In this document: in pieces, positions 8,191 through 16,136 of the stretch
Layout: every line of letters starts with the position of its first letter
Position numbering within the stretch: the first letter of the stretch is position 1
From: WTGA01 sp965231865
Lineage (GTDB): Bacteria > Pseudomonadota > Gammaproteobacteria > Arenicellales > Poriferihabitantaceae
Direction of reading: 5' to 3'
NCBI GenBank assembly: GCA_965231865.1
Contig: CBDDOJ010000001.1
Coordinates: 1,116,001 to 1,180,000, forward strand
DNA: 64,000 nucleotides
Program-made: the position numbers and the translations under genes
Notes under the pieces: model-generated
Seen by the model: the letters and a program-made list of their open reading frames with translations, nothing else
What the model was told of the DNA's origin: nothing
Database searches by the model: none

Positions 8191-9666
8191 CTAACGCATG
8201 ATAAACGGGTTGGCCATCGGCGCGCTCGACGTATTGATCCACACGGTCTTGGTTCTCGTATAGTCCAGCAGGGCCTCCATCCCCGCTTCCCGGCCATAGC
8301 CACTGTGGCCAAATCCACCAAACGGGGCAATGGGGGAAATGGCGCGATAGGTGTTGACCCATAATATACCGGAACGGATTTTTGCACTCACCCGGTGGGC
8401 CCGTGCCAGGTTCTCGGTAAACAGGCCGGCTCCCAGCCCGAATTTCGTATTGTTCGCCATGGCAATGACCTCCTCTTCATCCCTGAATTTCAGGGCACTC
8501 AACACGGGGCCAAACATTTCATTTTGAACCGTCTCAATCTCCTGGGAGGGGCAACCCAGTATGGTGGGCTCGAAATAATAGCCCTTCTGGAACCCGCCGG
8601 GTCGTTTGCCACCATAATGGAGTTTCGCGCCCTGGTCCTGGGACTTGGCCACCGCCGCCACGATGCGGTCCATCTGGGCCTGGGTGGCAAGAGGTCCCAT
8701 CTGGGTATCTTCTCCCAGGGGGTCTCCAATCTGTATCCGGCCCGCCCGCTTCACCACCTCGGCAAGGATGTCCTCATAAATGCCTTCCTGAATGAACACC
8801 CGGGACCCGGCGACACAACTTTGACCCGACGCTCCGAAATTCCCTGCAATGATTCCATTGACCGCCCCTTCCGGGTCGGCGTCCTCGAAGACGACAATGG
8901 GGGACTTGCCACCCAGCTCAAGGGAAACATGGGCGTAGTTGTGACTGGTATTCTGAATGATCCGGGAAGCCGTTTCCGGTCCCCCCGTAAATGCGACCCG
9001 GGCGACATCCGGATGGGACGTCAACGCCCGGCCACAGGGTTCCCCATACCCGGTAATGACATTGATGACGCCGGGTGGAAATCCGGCTTCGTCAACGAGT
9101 CCGGCAAACTCGAACATCGGGGCCGGGGCTTCTTCAGAGGCCTTCAGCACCACGGTATTGCCTGCCGCCAGTGCCGGTCCCAGCTTGGTTGCCGTCAAGA
9201 ACATCTGGGCATTCCAGGGTACCACGGCAGCCACCACCCCAATGGGCTCCCGGGTTGTGAAAACATGCATGTCGGGCTTGTCGATGGGCAGCGTGGCTCC
9301 TTCGGTCTTGTCCGCCAATCCGGCAAAATAATGGTAGTAATCCGAAACGTATCCGGTTTGCCCCCGGGTTTCCTTGAGCAGTTTTCCGCTGTCAATGGTC
9401 TCGATATCCCCCAGGTGGTCCACCTTTCCGGCGATCAGGTCCCCCAGTCGACGTATCATTTTCCCCCGCTGGGTCGCGGTCATCTTTCCCCACGGACCCT
9501 CAAACAGTGCGCTCCTTGCTGCCGCCACCGCCTGGTTGACATCGATCTCGGTGGCCGCCGGCACCTCTGCCCATTCTTCTTCGTTCGCCGGATTGATGGA
9601 CCGCAACGTTGCCCCGTTGGAGGCGTCACGCCATTTGCCGTTGATATAATGTTGATACCTCTGCAT
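8191..9666 (-). CDS. NAD(P)-dependent aldehyde dehydrogenase
   Basis: A protein of about 491 residues from the ATG at 9666, chosen over the longer frame from 9708 because AGAGGTG lies 7 nt upstream. It shows the family landmarks: ELGGKSPIVVF with the general-base Glu, FGASGQSCVAGSRVF with the nucleophilic Cys, and NEMFGPVLSALKF near the C-terminus. Similarity is to the betaine/aromatic aldehyde dehydrogenase branch. It is the last gene of a four-gene operon with an alpha/beta hydrolase, an LLM monooxygenase and a flavin reductase, so it probably oxidises an aldehyde released by the monooxygenase. The actual aldehyde is unknown. Confidence 0.9.
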   Translation of the reverse strand: MQRYQHYINGKWRDASNGATLRSINPANEEEWAEVPAATEIDVNQAVAAARSALFEGPWGKMTATQRGKMIRRLGDLIAGKVDHLGDIETIDSGKLLKETRGQTGYVSDYYHYFAGLADKTEGATLPIDKPDMHVFTTREPIGVVAAVVPWNAQMFLTATKLGPALAAGNTVVLKASEEAPAPMFEFAGLVDEAGFPPGVINVITGYGEPCGRALTSHPDVARVAFTGGPETASRIIQNTSHNYAHVSLELGGKSPIVVFEDADPEGAVNGIIAGNFGASGQSCVAGSRVFIQEGIYEDILAEVVKRAGRIQIGDPLGEDTQMGPLATQAQMDRIVAAVAKSQDQGAKLHYGGKRPGGFQKGYYFEPTILGCPSQEIETVQNEMFGPVLSALKFRDEEEVIAMANNTKFGLGAGLFTENLARAHRVSAKIRSGILWVNTYRAISPIAPFGGFGHSGYGREAGMEALLDYTRTKTVWINTSSAPMANPFIMR

Positions 9667-9715
9667 TGATTTCACCTCTTTGAGAACACTTTTGTGCGCA
9701 GACCCCAATTTAAAA

Positions 9716-10516
9716 CTATTTGGTCAGAAAAGACAGCACCTGGCGGGCGATTACCGGCGCGAATTCCGCCGGTCCCATGTGGCGGTGCAGCGGGTTGATG
9801 ACCAGCTTCGAGTTCGCCAGGTCCCGGGCCAGCTTCCGGGACATGGCGGGGGTGGAACCGGTGTCATCACTTCCGGTGACCACCAGGGCCGGGCAGGTGA
9901 CCCCGTCAACCGGATAGTGCTGCATTTCCGCTTCCGCATGACCGAACAGGTCATACGCCTTGAGGTATCCGTCCCCCGTATGCCGGGCGAAGACGGCCCG
10001 CAGCCTGTCCATTTCATCCGGATTGTCCAAACGGTACGATTCGGTATACCACCGCTTGATGGCCATTTCCACGGTGGCCATCGGACCCTGGTCCCGGGTG
10101 ATGGCATACCGCTCCCGAACCGCCTGGCACTGGGCCTCGGTCCGTTGATAGACGCTGTGCAGCAAAACAAGGTGCGTCAGGCGTTCTGCGAACCGGGAGG
10201 CATAGGCCTGGCTGATGACCGCACCCAGCGAAAAGCCGGCCAGGGCGATTTCCACAATCCCCAAATGATCCAGCAGGTCATCCAGTTGGTCCACAAAATC
10301 GCGTACCGCCCGGGGCCCTTCGGGGTTGTGTGAACCGCCATGACCATACAGATCATAGGTCAAGATACGGAACTTCGGCCCAAGAACCGGAACCCATGGC
10401 AACCACATGTCCTGGTCCAGGCCAACCCCATGGACAAGAACGAGGACGGGGTTTGCCGCCAGGTCACCCGCCAGCCGATAACAGGTTCCGCCATGAGTTT
10501 CCGTGGCCTCCATCAC
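9716..10516 (-). CDS. Alpha/beta hydrolase
   Basis: A 266-residue alpha/beta hydrolase. It has the HG oxyanion motif (VLVHGVGLDQDMW, near residue 29), the nucleophile elbow G-F-S-L-G with S96, an acid in VVTGSDDTG near residue 217 and the catalytic His in NPLHRHMGP near 243. It resembles the RutD/3-oxoadipate enol-lactonase group. It starts 8 bp after the LLM monooxygenase stop, so the two are co-transcribed. By analogy with the Rut pathway it may hydrolyse the monooxygenase product, but the aldehyde dehydrogenase next door is not part of the classical rut operon. ATGs at 10516 and 10513 are both possible. Confidence 0.85.
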   Translation of the reverse strand: MMEATETHGGTCYRLAGDLAANPVLVLVHGVGLDQDMWLPWVPVLGPKFRILTYDLYGHGGSHNPEGPRAVRDFVDQLDDLLDHLGIVEIALAGFSLGAVISQAYASRFAERLTHLVLLHSVYQRTEAQCQAVRERYAITRDQGPMATVEMAIKRWYTESYRLDNPDEMDRLRAVFARHTGDGYLKAYDLFGHAEAEMQHYPVDGVTCPALVVTGSDDTGSTPAMSRKLARDLANSKLVINPLHRHMGPAEFAPVIARQVLSFLTK

Positions 10517-10524
10517 GCGGCCGT

Positions 10525-11562
10525 TTATGAAAATTCCGGCAGCACTTCGTCGATAAACAACCGGAGCGTCTTTTTCTTCCTGTGCGGGCCCATGCCATTG
10601 TCGAGCCAGATTGAAAATTCATCATATCCCATGGCCTCGTAGGACCGGATTCGCTCAATGACCTGATCCGGTGTGCCCACAATATGGTTTTTCAGCATAT
10701 TCTCCGGAGAGAACATTTCAATGGCCCTCCGTTCTTGTGCAGTCAGTGCCGGCATGGACCCATTGGTCACCGGGAGATTGTTTTTGAACCAGGCACCGAA
10801 GGTGCCGTACCATGCGCTCAAATCCTCGGCGGCCTGGAGTACCTCGGGTTCGTTTGCGCCGACAAAGGTGTGGCGCAGCACCATGATCTCGGGGCGGGGG
10901 AAATCCGGGTTGTCCGACACCGCAACCTCAAATTTGGCCATCAGGTTCTCCACCTCTTCGTCACCCTGCCAAAGCGGTGTGACCTGAACATTGCAGCCAT
11001 TTTTGACAGCAAAATCAAGGGTATTCGGGTCCCGGGCCGCGATCCACAGGGGCGGATGCGGTTTCTGGACGGGTTTCGGGATGGAGGTGGTGGCCGGGAA
11101 TTGCCAGTGCTTGCCCTCATGGGCATAGTCCCCCGCCCACATGGCCTGCAGCGCTGGGATCATTTCCCGCAGTTTTTCACCCGCCACCCAGGCATCCAGT
11201 CCCGGTGAAAGCCGCTCATATTCAAACTCATAAGCCCCCCGGGAAAGGCATATTTCCAGACGGCCCGATGTGATGATATCCACCATGGAAGCTTCCCCCA
11301 CCAGTTTGATGGGGTGCCAGAAAGGTGCCACCACCGTGGAAGTGCCCAGGCGGACACTGGAAGTCCGGTTTGCCAGATCACAAAGCTGGGCAAAGGGGTT
11401 GGGCGCAATGGTGAAGTCCATTCCATGGTGCTCTCCGACCCAGACCGCATCAAACCCGCCCTGGTCCGCCATATCGCAAAGTTCAAGGAAATGGGCATAC
11501 AGTTCAAAATGGGAAACCGAATTGTCCGTTCTTTCCATGTGGGCAAACAATGAAAATCTCAT
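10525..11562 (-). CDS. LLM-class flavin-dependent monooxygenase
   Basis: A 345-residue bacterial luciferase-type TIM barrel (MRFSLFAHMERTDN at the start, WVGEHHGMDF near residue 44, and a C-terminal GTPDQVIERI nucleotide-site segment). Such enzymes use FMNH2 supplied by a separate reductase, and that reductase is encoded 44 bp upstream. A near-perfect AGGAGGTG lies 5 nt before the ATG, the strongest ribosome binding site in the operon, suggesting this is the most heavily translated member. Substrates of the family include pyrimidines, alkanesulfonates, alkanes and chelators; the sequence does not decide between them. Confidence 0.88.
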   Translation of the reverse strand: MRFSLFAHMERTDNSVSHFELYAHFLELCDMADQGGFDAVWVGEHHGMDFTIAPNPFAQLCDLANRTSSVRLGTSTVVAPFWHPIKLVGEASMVDIITSGRLEICLSRGAYEFEYERLSPGLDAWVAGEKLREMIPALQAMWAGDYAHEGKHWQFPATTSIPKPVQKPHPPLWIAARDPNTLDFAVKNGCNVQVTPLWQGDEEVENLMAKFEVAVSDNPDFPRPEIMVLRHTFVGANEPEVLQAAEDLSAWYGTFGAWFKNNLPVTNGSMPALTAQERRAIEMFSPENMLKNHIVGTPDQVIERIRSYEAMGYDEFSIWLDNGMGPHRKKKTLRLFIDEVLPEFS

Positions 11563-11606
11563 ATTGTCACCTCCTGCCAGTGCAATGGTTGTGGACGGAC
11601 CCTGTT

Positions 11607-12527
11607 TTACCCCAGGGTTTCAACTTCGCCATCCCGGTCACTGCCGAAATAGATGCCGAAGCGCTGACGGCCGGCTTCATCGATATATCGCCTCAGCATG
11701 GTGGTCTGGGGACCGGGGGAGACCCTTTCCCAGGGGATGGCATCAAACGCCCAGAATTGATCCCGGGCATTGTCCGTATCGACTTTGGCACGATAATAGA
11801 TCGACTGCTGGCCGGTTTTCTCATTTTCAAAAACGGCAAAAAGTGCACCCATATCCGCCTTGATTTTCAGCTTTTCCAACTTGGACTGCAATCGGATCAG
11901 GCTGCCTGCAGACCCTCTCACACCGCTTGCGGGGATATACAGATTACGGGTATCCGGGTCCTCGAACAACAACATCTTTCCCTTGCACTCCACGATGGCC
12001 CCCACCACTACATTGGAATTCCTGCCCACGGCATTTGCCGCCGACCGTTCCATCCCCAGGCTCATGAACCCGCCCCGTACATATCCCAGCCCAAGCCCAT
12101 CATTGTAATCATACGAAAGGATGCGCCCGAGCAGGATCACGTGGTCCCCGGCATCGATGACCTGCTCCCTGGCACAATCGAACCAGGCACATCCATCTGC
12201 CAGGATGGGATTGTCGGTTTCGCTCCCGAACCAGGGTACGACATCAAATTTGTCCGAACGTTTTGAAGCAAAAAGACTGGCGGTCTCCACCTGGTTTTCC
12301 GTCAGGATATTCACTGCAAAACCGGGTTGCCGGGTAAACACATCAAAGCTTTCCGCCGCCTTGCCCACACAAATCAACAGCAGGGGAGGGTCCAGGGAAA
12401 CCGATGTGAATGAATTCGCGGTAAACCCTCTGGGAATGCCGTTCTTTTCCCTGGACGTGACCACGGTGACCCCCGTCAAAAAGGTGCCAAATGCATTCCT
12501 AAGTTGTCTGAGTTCGGACTGGGTCAT
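11607..12527 (-). CDS. Flavin reductase with C-terminal Nudix-like domain
   Basis: A 306-residue two-domain protein. Residues 8-160 are a flavin reductase (FMN-binding split barrel; GFTANSFTSVSLDPPLLLICV and FAVNILTENQ are typical), which alone is the usual full length of about 160-170. Residues 172-290 resemble a Nudix fold (VVVGAIVECKGKMLLFEDPD followed by a helix and GALFAVFENEKTG), but the Nudix box G-x5-E-x7-REUxEExGU is not there, so hydrolase activity is unlikely. It is the first gene of the operon and should supply reduced flavin to the LLM monooxygenase. The tail may be a ligand-binding or docking domain; that is inference. Confidence 0.82.
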   Translation of the reverse strand: MTQSELRQLRNAFGTFLTGVTVVTSREKNGIPRGFTANSFTSVSLDPPLLLICVGKAAESFDVFTRQPGFAVNILTENQVETASLFASKRSDKFDVVPWFGSETDNPILADGCAWFDCAREQVIDAGDHVILLGRILSYDYNDGLGLGYVRGGFMSLGMERSAANAVGRNSNVVVGAIVECKGKMLLFEDPDTRNLYIPASGVRGSAGSLIRLQSKLEKLKIKADMGALFAVFENEKTGQQSIYYRAKVDTDNARDQFWAFDAIPWERVSPGPQTTMLRRYIDEAGRQRFGIYFGSDRDGEVETLG

Positions 12528-12890
12528 GGTTCGGATTCTTTATACCACCTGATGGTACCGTATTATCGCACTCCTGTTTTGCCAGAGATTCTAACCGAAA
12601 ACCCGGGTTCCGAAGCAATCCGTTTCCGTCCCGACACGAACAGGTGTCCATCGGTCCGGCAAGCCCCCGGGGGGCTCTCCGGGGGAAATGGGATGTACCC
12701 TCCCCCTGCAGGACCGCCGGGAAAACCGCCACAGTGACCGGTCACGGCTGCAAGGTGATGACGGGCAAAATCATGTCAAAGCCAAACAGTCCACCCGTTT
12801 TCGCCATCCAGGACCCTCTGTACTGCAGCATGTCCCAATTGTGTCCCGCCGGATGCCATTCGTCCAGCGCCATGTGAATTCCCATGGCAT
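12528..12890. other. Gene-free interval upstream of the flavin operon
   Basis: I see no convincing gene here. It contains a perfect 12-bp palindrome GTGACCGGTCAC at 12734-12745, a plausible regulator site, and a C-run/G-run foldback near 12665-12676. The interval should hold the promoter of the flavin operon and the end of the HATPase gene transcript. Confidence 0.5.
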
Positions 12891-13913
12891 TCACGCCCGA
12901 GGCGGTGAATGCGCGACATGTTCAATCATTGCCTGAGTCGCCGAATTCGTGTCGGTCGCTTTAAGGATGATATGAGGATACCTGCCCGCAAAAACACGGA
13001 AAACCTCGTCCGCAAAACCCTGTCCTACCTGAGATACATTTTTGAAGTTCAGTTCAATTTCCCTGAATTTCTCCAGGTTCAGGAGCAATCTCTTGGCCTC
13101 GGAGCGAGAAATGAATTCCCGCTTCAGCAATTGGACCATGATTCTCGTTTTCGAGAACTCAAAGTCATATTCTGCCGGCGCAAATTGTGAAAACACGGTT
13201 TCCAGAGTGGTCCTTGAAGTCCGGCCGATCTCAAACCTTACACGCGTGCCTTTCAGGTGGCGGGGCTGGGATACAAACACATCATCCCTGGAGTTGTCCC
13301 ATTCCAGGCGGATTTTATGGGAGTCCAGGATGAACCGGTCTGCGGCCCTGGAGGTAAAGAAAATGCCTTCCCCTGAATGTGCTTCCGGTTGTGTCGTTGT
13401 TTTGCCTTTCAACAGTTCAATCGTCCCGGCATATTCATCTTCCAGATTGAATTTGGAGGCAATGGAGTGAAATACCCCGATTCCCCGGTCCCGAATCTCA
13501 AACCCGGCCTTCGCCGCATCCAGGCTGACCCGGATATCGCATTTTTCCGCTTTCGAATGATCAATGGCATTGTTCAGCATTTCCGTAAACCCATAGTTCA
13601 TGATTGATTCCTGATTGGCAGGCAGTACGGACCTGAAATTGAGCATCGTGGCGACCTGCTCATAAACCCGGCTTTCATCCAGACCACTAAGCAGGGCGGT
13701 TTTCTTGAATACTGTTTTTTTGGGCCCGTACCCGGAAAGATAATATTTCGTGGAGCGGGTTGCCCCTGTCCTGATGACTTTACCGGCACCAATGAGCTCC
13801 CGCAAGTGAAGATTCAAAGCCTGACGGCTGATTCCAAGACAATCACAGAGTTCCCTGGAAGTGGATGATTCCTGATTTTTCAGGTAATCCATGATCGCTT
13901 GTTTTCTCGTCAT
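12891..13913 (-). CDS. HTH-HATPase-STAS-like (DUF4325) regulatory protein
   Basis: A protein of about 340 residues with three parts: an N-terminal winged helix (MTRKQAIMDYLKNQ...GISRQALNLHLREL, residues 1-60), a GHKL ATPase domain (N-box EMLNNAIDHS, G1 box DRGIGV, and GEGIFF) at about 100-225, and a C-terminal STAS-like DUF4325 domain (about 265-335). It reads as a one-piece version of an anti-sigma-factor/antagonist module joined to a DNA-binding head, so it may be a nucleotide-gated transcription factor. A GTG at 13925 is an alternative start. Three TTGACAAA repeats lie just upstream, suggesting autoregulation. The neighbouring genes are the flavin operon and an orphan TRAP binding protein. 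Confidence 0.8.
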   Translation of the reverse strand: MTRKQAIMDYLKNQESSTSRELCDCLGISRQALNLHLRELIGAGKVIRTGATRSTKYYLSGYGPKKTVFKKTALLSGLDESRVYEQVATMLNFRSVLPANQESIMNYGFTEMLNNAIDHSKAEKCDIRVSLDAAKAGFEIRDRGIGVFHSIASKFNLEDEYAGTIELLKGKTTTQPEAHSGEGIFFTSRAADRFILDSHKIRLEWDNSRDDVFVSQPRHLKGTRVRFEIGRTSRTTLETVFSQFAPAEYDFEFSKTRIMVQLLKREFISRSEAKRLLLNLEKFREIELNFKNVSQVGQGFADEVFRVFAGRYPHIILKATDTNSATQAMIEHVAHSPPRA

Positions 13914-13928
13914 TGCACAATCCACTGA

Positions 13929-13969
13929 TTTGTCAATTATTTGTCAAGAATAATACCTTGTTTTGTCAA
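13929..13969 (-). promoter_or_regulatory. Three phased TTGACAAA repeats upstream of the HATPase regulator
   Basis: TTTGTCAA on the plus strand occurs at 13929-13936, 13940-13947 and 13962-13969. The centre-to-centre distances are 11 and 22 bp, about one and two helical turns, so all three face the same side of the helix. They start within 20 bp of the regulator's start codon and probably form its own operator. Confidence 0.6.
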
Positions 13970-14039
13970 TGCATTGCCACGGATACCCGGGATCTGCCCG
14001 ATCCGTCCATTTTGGTGAAATCCCGCAGGAACCGGCGCT

Positions 14040-15020
14040 TCAGTGCTCCATTGCACTGTAGGCTTCCAGGAACTCCCTGCCCCGCTCCCCGGTTCCGGCA
14101 AGCCATTCATCCATCATGGTTTTGCCGATTTCCTCCAGTTGAGCCAGGAACTGCGGATTGGGTGGTTCCACGACCATCCCGTTCTTTTCCAGGCTGGCAG
14201 TCAGGCCGGCCTGGGTCTCGTGGCTCATGATCCAGCCCCGGGCCTCCGCTTTGGCAGCCGCCCGCAAAACGACGCGCTGGGTATCCGCGTCCAGATCGTT
14301 GAATGCCGCGGCGTTCATGATCACCATGTTCTTGTTGTTCATGGCATTCACATCATAGTAATGGGAAGTGAAGTCCCAGGCACCGGTGTCGACCCCCGTT
14401 GCCGCGGAAGTGATCATGGCACTCACCCGACCCGCAGAAAATGCCTCGGGTATTCCGGTGGACTGGACCGTGACCGGGTCCGCACCCATCAGCTCCGCAA
14501 ACCGGGTGGTGGTGGTATTGTAAGTACGGAATTTTACCCCCTTGAAATCACTCGTCGACACAATTGGTTTCCGGGCATAGAGCCCCTGGCCCGGCCATGG
14601 AACCGCGAAGAGCGCCAACAACCCCTGTGATTCCAGCCTGGCTTCAATATGCGGCAGGGAAAGCTCATACACTTCCCAGGCCGTTCGCTGCCCCCGGGTG
14701 AGAAACGGAATGGCATCCACTTCAAAGAAAGGGTCTTCCGAACCGTAGGTGGACAACAGGATTTCACCGAGCTGGACCTGGCCGGTTTCCACACCGCCCT
14801 TGATTTCAGACATTTTCAGGAGCGCCCCACCGGAATGGACGGTAATATTCAGCTTTCCATCCGTATCCCGCTGGACCTCTTCCGCAAATTGCCGGATGTT
14901 CAGCGTATGAAAGTTGGTATCCCGGTAAGCCGTTGCCATGGACCAGTTCATCTGGGCCTGTGCCGCCGTTGCGATGAAGGCGGCTGCAACCACCAGGGAG
15001 AAGGTCAAGAGTCGGTTCAT
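14040..15020 (-). CDS. TRAP transporter substrate-binding protein, DctP type
   Basis: A 326-residue protein from the ATG at 15020, which gives a proper signal peptide (MNRLLTFSLVVAAAFIATAA, cleavage near AQAQ). The open frame extends much further upstream but only over sequence antisense to nothing useful and overlapping the MBL gene, so I reject the longer start. The mature part is a DctP-fold periplasmic receptor (GVKFRTYNTTTTRFAELMGA and GAWDFTSHYYDV are typical), normally binding a carboxylate or sulfonate. The DctQ and DctM membrane subunits are not in the window, so this is an orphan receptor here. It lies 61 bp downstream of an MBL-fold hydrolase on the same strand. Confidence 0.88.
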   Translation of the reverse strand: MNRLLTFSLVVAAAFIATAAQAQMNWSMATAYRDTNFHTLNIRQFAEEVQRDTDGKLNITVHSGGALLKMSEIKGGVETGQVQLGEILLSTYGSEDPFFEVDAIPFLTRGQRTAWEVYELSLPHIEARLESQGLLALFAVPWPGQGLYARKPIVSTSDFKGVKFRTYNTTTTRFAELMGADPVTVQSTGIPEAFSAGRVSAMITSAATGVDTGAWDFTSHYYDVNAMNNKNMVIMNAAAFNDLDADTQRVVLRAAAKAEARGWIMSHETQAGLTASLEKNGMVVEPPNPQFLAQLEEIGKTMMDEWLAGTGERGREFLEAYSAMEH

Positions 15021-15081
15021 TTCTGCTTTCCGGGACAAGGTGTATATGGCGGGTCGGGGGACTGTGATAAATACAGCGTAT

Positions 15082-15816
15082 TCAATGATCGAGGGCCTTC
15101 TCATCCAGCCATGCGTGAATAATTTCACGATGCCGTTCGCCATCATAACTGGGGAAATGTCCTCCGTGAACCACCCGGACGGGGTAGGACAACAGGCGTT
15201 CCATACTGGCGATGTACTGGGATAAATTGGAGTGATAGGCATCTTCCACAAGGGGGCCATCATAGACAATGTCGCCGGAAAAAAGGATCCCGGTGGCGGC
15301 TTCCCACAGTGCAATGCCGCCGGGGGAATGCCCCGGTGTGTGGACCACTTCGAATATCCTGTCTCCAAGATCCACCACATCACCGTCCTCAACCACCCGG
15401 GTTGCCGGGGCGGCACGCACCGAATACTCGGTGGAAGAGTAGAGTTCAGGTGGCATGCCTGTGAAAATACCGTCGGTCACATACCTCTCCGACAGGGTAT
15501 TGGCCCGGGTAGGATGCGCAAGCAGTGGGGCCTCAGCCGAATGGACGGCCCGTTCGAAAAATTCATGATGGCTGCCAATGTGATCAAAGTGAGTGTGGCT
15601 GGCGATTGCCAGGCAGGGTTTTTTCGTCACAAAAGGGACCTGTTCACGCAGGCTGACCACCCCCATTCCACTGTCCACCAGCAGGTCCCGGTCGCGCCCC
15701 CCCACGTGCCAGATATTGCAGCGGTAAAATGCCTTGATGTACGGTTCATCAATGAGCGTCACCTCATCACTCATTTTTATTGTGCGGTACCACTGGGCCG
15801 CAGGAATCTGTTTCAA
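15082..15816 (-). CDS. MBL-fold metallo-hydrolase
   Basis: A 244-residue metallo-beta-lactamase-fold protein. The metal motif HxHxDH is SHTHFDHIG near residue 74, with further ligands in VHTPGHSPGG (about residue 160), SGDIVYDGPL (Asp near 181) and VHGGHFPSY (about 217). It is cytosolic, having no signal peptide. Members hydrolyse thioesters, lactones or glutathione adducts; nothing here specifies which. It is probably co-transcribed with the TRAP binding protein that follows, suggesting that it acts on the imported compound or a derivative. Confidence 0.85.
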   Translation of the reverse strand: MKQIPAAQWYRTIKMSDEVTLIDEPYIKAFYRCNIWHVGGRDRDLLVDSGMGVVSLREQVPFVTKKPCLAIASHTHFDHIGSHHEFFERAVHSAEAPLLAHPTRANTLSERYVTDGIFTGMPPELYSSTEYSVRAAPATRVVEDGDVVDLGDRIFEVVHTPGHSPGGIALWEAATGILFSGDIVYDGPLVEDAYHSNLSQYIASMERLLSYPVRVVHGGHFPSYDGERHREIIHAWLDEKALDH

Positions 15817-15980
15817 TCTTGTATACCTCCGTTACAGAAACCGGTTTCGTTCCCCCTCATTGCGATGGAGCGAAAGTCCTTTTGACGTGCTCGAAATCAC
15901 CGCGCAAACCGCCTCCATGAACCGGAGCACATCCCCGGACAAAGCATATTCTATATTCCAAATAAATTACAAACTATTTC

Positions 15981-16009
15981 TTGAACCTTTGGTCCACTTA
16001 TTGTATAAG
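15981..16009 (+). promoter_or_regulatory. Sigma-70 promoter of the O-acetylhomoserine sulfhydrylase-type gene
   Basis: TTGAAC (15981-15986) and TATAAG (16004-16009) are separated by exactly 17 bp in the 320-bp gap 15817-16136, which otherwise shows no gene. The implied leader is about 120 nt long; I could not recognise a SAM or SAH riboswitch in it. Confidence 0.65.
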
Positions 16010-16136
16010 CACATCCACCTGTCAACGAATGGTCTTGTTCTGCAGGCACCCACCCGGTTCGCCCAGGTATTTGGTACGCTCAAAGGTGTTTGTGTACCGG
16101 GATTACGCAATAAATTTCTCAAACCAGGAAATACTT

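Noticed and set aside
15021..15416. N-terminal extension of the TRAP receptor frame
   Set aside because: The extension overlaps the MBL hydrolase gene on the same strand and would bury a clear signal peptide that starts at 15020.
16010..16136. SAM or SAH riboswitch in the leader of the PLP enzyme gene
   Set aside because: The leader is long enough, but I could not find the conserved core of any known SAM or SAH riboswitch class.
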